Part shown: one piece after another, positions 61,285 to 64,000 of the stretch
Numbering within the stretch: position 1 is the first letter of the stretch
Layout of the letters: each line of letters opens with the position of its first letter
DNA from: Chania fonticola_B
GTDB lineage: Bacteria; Pseudomonadota; Gammaproteobacteria; Enterobacterales; Enterobacteriaceae
Assembly: GCF_048537545.1 (NCBI RefSeq)
Contig: NZ_CP183218.1
DNA: 64,000 nucleotides
Reading direction: 5' to 3' (one strand)
The notes under the pieces: model-generated
What the model was told of the DNA's origin: nothing
The model's input: only the letters and a program-made list of their open reading frames with translations
The model's database searches: none
Position numbers and translations under genes: made by a program

Positions 61285-62673
61285 ATGGGTACGCACGGTG
61301 CTCAGCGTAAAACGCTGGCGCTCGCAGTCGCGGGTGCACTATTAGGAAGCGGATTCGTTCTGGCCCCAGAAGCGCAAGCGGAAGGGTTTATCGACGATTC
61401 TACGCTGACCGGTGGGGTCTATTACTGGCAACGTCAACGCGATCGTAAAGACGTTGAAACCGGTGATTTTAAAACCAACCTCTCTCACTCTACCTGGAAC
61501 GCCAACCTGGATTTCACCTCCGGCTATGCGGCGGACATGTTTGGTATCGATGTGGCGGCGTTCACCGCCATCGAAATGGCCGAATCCAGCGAGAGTGGCC
61601 ACCCGAACGAAATCGCGTTCTCCAGCCGTAACCGTACCTATGACGAAGATTACTCCGGCGATAAAAGCGGTATCAGCCTGTATAAAGCGGCCGGTAAGTT
61701 CAAGTATGGCCCGGTCTGGGCGCGTGCCGGTTATATCCAGCCAACCGGGCAAACGTTGCTGGCCCCGCACTGGAGCTTTATGCCGGGTACCTACCAGGGG
61801 GCTGAAGCCGGTGCCAATTTTGACTATGGCGATTCAGGTGCGTTGAGTTTCTCCTACATGTGGACCAACAAGTACAAGGCGCCTTGGCACATCGAGATGG
61901 ACGATTTCCGTCAGAACGATCGCAAGACCAACGTGTCCTACCTGCACTCGCTGGGTGCCAAATACGATTTCAAAAACGACCTGGTGCTGGAAGCCGCGTT
62001 TGGCCAGGCGCAAGGCTACGTGAATCAGTATTTCACCAAGGCGTCTTACAAGTTTGACCTGGCTGGCAACCCAATGACCACCAGCTACCAGTTCTACGGC
62101 GCAGAAGACCGCATCGGTGATAATCGCGATCCGAACAGCATCTATGATGGTCTGGCATGGTTGCAGGCGCTGACCTTCGGTTATACCACCGGCCAGTTCA
62201 ACTGGCGTCTGGAAGGCACCATGGTCAAGGCGGAAGGTAACCAAGGCTTCTTCCTGCAGCGTATGACCCCGACCTACGCCTCATCAAACGGCCGCCTCGA
62301 TATCTGGTGGGATAACCGCTCCGACTTTAACGCCAACGGCGAAAAAGCCGTGTTCGGTGGCGTGATGTATGACCTCAGCAACTGGAACCTGCCTGGCATG
62401 GCCGTCGGCGCTTCCTACGTTTACGCCTGGGACGCCAAGCCAAGCACCAACCCGATATACGATCAGAGCCAGCGTCTGAGAGAGAGCGCTTACAGCCTGG
62501 ATGCGATGTACACCATGCAGGACGGGCGCGCCAAAGGCACCCTGTTCAAACTGCACTTCACGCAGTATGACAACCATTCCGATATCCCAAGCTGGGGCGG
62601 AGGTTACGGCAACATCTTCCAGGATGAGAAAGACGTCAAATTCATCGTTATCGCACCGTTCACCATCTTCTAA
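61285..62673 (+). CDS. chiP: Chitoporin ChiP
   Basis: 462 residues from ATG 61285; an upstream in-frame start at 61231 would precede the ribosome-binding site and is rejected. Signal peptide to about AEAQA-EGF, then an OprD-type outer-membrane barrel (GFIDDSTLTGGVYYWQRQRDRKD, LDFTSGYAADMFGIDVAAF) ending in the aromatic residue Phe (FIVIAPFTIF), as beta-barrel proteins do. It lets chito-oligosaccharides cross the outer membrane. First gene of chiPQ-chb. Confidence 0.94.
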   Translation: MGTHGAQRKTLALAVAGALLGSGFVLAPEAQAEGFIDDSTLTGGVYYWQRQRDRKDVETGDFKTNLSHSTWNANLDFTSGYAADMFGIDVAAFTAIEMAESSESGHPNEIAFSSRNRTYDEDYSGDKSGISLYKAAGKFKYGPVWARAGYIQPTGQTLLAPHWSFMPGTYQGAEAGANFDYGDSGALSFSYMWTNKYKAPWHIEMDDFRQNDRKTNVSYLHSLGAKYDFKNDLVLEAAFGQAQGYVNQYFTKASYKFDLAGNPMTTSYQFYGAEDRIGDNRDPNSIYDGLAWLQALTFGYTTGQFNWRLEGTMVKAEGNQGFFLQRMTPTYASSNGRLDIWWDNRSDFNANGEKAVFGGVMYDLSNWNLPGMAVGASYVYAWDAKPSTNPIYDQSQRLRESAYSLDAMYTMQDGRAKGTLFKLHFTQYDNHSDIPSWGGGYGNIFQDEKDVKFIVIAPFTIF

Positions 62674-62680
62674 TGCGCCT

Positions 62681-62703
62681 CCCCGGTGGCCAGGCTGCCG
62701 GGG
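62681..62703 (+). terminator. Hairpin between chiP and chiQ
   Basis: Stem CCCCGG / CCGGGG around TGGCCAGGCTG, not followed by a T run. Probably a stabilising or attenuating hairpin rather than a full terminator. Confidence 0.5.
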
Positions 62704-62724
62704 AAATGCCACAGGACTTTAACC

Positions 62725-63051
62725 ATGAAAAAACTGATGCTGATTATGGTCGCGGTTGCCGGGCTTAGCGCCTGCTCGCAGTCGGCCGCGCCACCGGAAG
62801 ACGTCAAGCTGCGCCAGGCCTACAGCGCCTGTATCAATACCGCGGAAGGTTCACCAGAGAAATTGCAGGCCTGCCAGGCGGTGCTGAACGTGTTGAAGCA
62901 AGAGAAACAGCACCAACAGTTCGCTGAGCAGGAAACCGTGCGGGTGCTGGATTACCAAAGCTGCATCCAGGCCGCCCATACCGGCAATGGCCAGGCGTAT
63001 GACGCCAAATGCGGCAAGCTGTGGAAAGAAATTCGCGCTAACAACAACTGA
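62725..63051 (+). CDS. chiQ: Lipoprotein ChiQ (YbfN-like)
   Basis: 108 residues from ATG 62725. Lipoprotein signal MKKLMLIMVAVAGLSAC (lipobox LSAC), then a small domain with four Cys (YSACINTAEGS, QACQAV, YQSCIQAA, DAKCGKLW), likely two disulfides. Matches E. coli ChiQ/YbfN by position, lipobox and size. Function in chitin-oligosaccharide use is not defined. Confidence 0.9.
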   Translation: MKKLMLIMVAVAGLSACSQSAAPPEDVKLRQAYSACINTAEGSPEKLQACQAVLNVLKQEKQHQQFAEQETVRVLDYQSCIQAAHTGNGQAYDAKCGKLWKEIRANNN

Positions 63052-63069
63052 TTACGCAAGAGGTTGCAG

Positions 63070-64000
63070 ATGAACAAGTTTAAGATGAGTGCTCTCGCCG
63101 CCCTGACGGCTACCGTTGGGTTATTGGGCAGCGTGGGTTCTGCCATGGCCAACCAGCAGGTGGTTGATCAACTCAGCCAGTTGCAGGTCAATCTGAAGAT
63201 GTTGGACAACCGTGCCGCCGAGAACGGCGTAGACTGTGCCAAGCTGGGTGCAGACTGGGCGTCCTGCCACAAGGTGCTGATCACCTTGACCAACGGCAAT
63301 CAGGAAATCAAAGATAAAGACTGGGCGATCTATTTCCACAGCCCGCGCCAGACGCTGAAGGTCGATAACGACCAGTTCAAAATCACCCACATTACCGGCG
63401 ATCTGTATAAGCTGGAACCGACGGACAAATTCACCAGCTTCCCGGCCAATCAGGCGGTGGAAATCCCGATTATCGCTGAATACTGGCAGTTGTTCCGCAC
63501 CGACTTCCTGCCGCGCTGGTATGCCACTTCCGGCGATGCTCAGCCGAAGATCCTGTCGAATACCGATACGGAAGATGTTCACCAGTTTGTTGCCCCGTTC
63601 ACCGGCGACCAGTGGAAGCGTACCAAGGATGACAACAACATTCTGATGGTGCCGGAAAGCCGCTTCACCAAGAACCAGGATCTGAAAGTGTTGCCGATGG
63701 CATCGCTGCGTGGGCAAATCATCCCAACCCCGATGGAAGTTAAAGTCCATGCTAAGGATATTGACCTGAGCAAAGGCGTGGCGCTGGAACTGAGCGCCTT
63801 GACCAAGCCAGCGGCAGATGCCGCAGCCGAGCGTTTTGCACTGCTGGGCATTGAGAGCCAGGCGAACGGTTATCCAATCAAGACGGATATCAAGCCAGCG
63901 GCATTCAAAGGCGATCAGGCCGTGCCTGGTGCCTACCAGCTGAAGATCGGCGAGAAAGGTGCCGAGATCGTCGGTTTCGATCAGACTGGGGTGTTCTATG
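63070..64000 (+). CDS. chb: Chitobiase (GH20 beta-N-acetylhexosaminidase), 3' end outside window
   Basis: 310 codons visible from ATG 63070, still open at the window end. Signal peptide to about GSAMA-NQQ. The visible part covers the N-terminal carbohydrate-binding-like domain (CAKLGADWASC with a probable disulfide; IYFHSPRQTLKVDNDQFKI) and the start of the second domain up to IGFDQTGVFY, just before the catalytic barrel. Closely follows S. marcescens chitobiase as I recall it, which cuts chitobiose to GlcNAc in the periplasm. 18 bases after chiQ, so part of the same operon; this gene is absent from E. coli K-12. Confidence 0.94.
   Translation, partial: MNKFKMSALAALTATVGLLGSVGSAMANQQVVDQLSQLQVNLKMLDNRAAENGVDCAKLGADWASCHKVLITLTNGNQEIKDKDWAIYFHSPRQTLKVDNDQFKITHITGDLYKLEPTDKFTSFPANQAVEIPIIAEYWQLFRTDFLPRWYATSGDAQPKILSNTDTEDVHQFVAPFTGDQWKRTKDDNNILMVPESRFTKNQDLKVLPMASLRGQIIPTPMEVKVHAKDIDLSKGVALELSALTKPAADAAAERFALLGIESQANGYPIKTDIKPAAFKGDQAVPGAYQLKIGEKGAEIVGFDQTGVFY

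Overview
The window is chromosomal DNA of an enterobacterium of the genus Serratia, probably not S. marcescens itself. The evidence is gene order and protein similarity recalled from memory: the backbone follows the E. coli K-12 order cspE-crcB-tatE-lipA-lipB-ybeD-dacA-rlpA-mrdB-mrdA-rlmH-rsfS-nadD-holA-lptE-leuS-ybeL-rihA-gltLKJI-lnt-ybeX-ybeY-ybeZ-miaB-ubiF-tRNAs-asnB-nagD-nagC-nagA-nagB-nagE-glnS-chiP-chiQ almost gene for gene. The right edge carries a chitobiase close to the S. marcescens enzyme directly after chiPQ, a Serratia trait.

Region 1-6.6 kb: edge of a nucleoside phosphorylase, a YeiL-like Crp/Fnr regulator, a DUF3313-type lipoprotein gene broken by one in-frame amber codon, about 1.1 kb without genes but with tandem terminator-like hairpins, a MASE1-GGDEF diguanylate cyclase, cold-shock genes, a 31-codon membrane-peptide gene, and crcB under a recognisable fluoride riboswitch. 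Region 6.9-22 kb: a MASE2-GGDEF cyclase, tatE, lipoate synthesis, the cell-elongation block (dacA, rlpA, mrdB, mrdA), ribosome factors, nadD, holA, lptE and leuS. Region 22-37 kb: ybeL, a small unknown membrane protein, a complete IS481-family element that split a palindromic repeat and left a 5-bp target duplication, then rihA, the glutamate/aspartate ABC transporter, lnt-ybeX-ybeY-ybeZ, a yjdM/phnA gene, miaB and ubiF. Region 37-48.4 kb: six tRNA genes in one operon with a strong stable-RNA-type promoter, asnB, and the divergent nagBACD / nagE-glnS amino-sugar regulon with NagC and CRP sites.

The accessory region is 48.95-60.7 kb, inserted between glnS and chiP. It holds a 62-residue double-glycine-leader peptide with a Cys-rich core (5 Cys), a membrane-anchored DsbA-like protein, an LpxL/HtrB-like acyltransferase, a C39-peptidase ABC exporter, a MacA-like adaptor, a MacB-like transporter, a NodT-type outer-membrane factor, and a small type II fatty-acid/polyketide set (ketosynthase, MaoC-like dehydratase, acyl carrier protein, FabG-like reductase). 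Ten genes run head to tail, mostly with overlapping starts and stops. My inference is a pathway for a disulfide-bonded, possibly fatty-acylated, secreted peptide; I do not recognise this combination as a characterised system.

The right end (61.3-64 kb) is the chitin-oligosaccharide operon chiP-chiQ-chb, preceded by two NagC-like operators and a ribosome-binding site that can pair with the ChiX small RNA.
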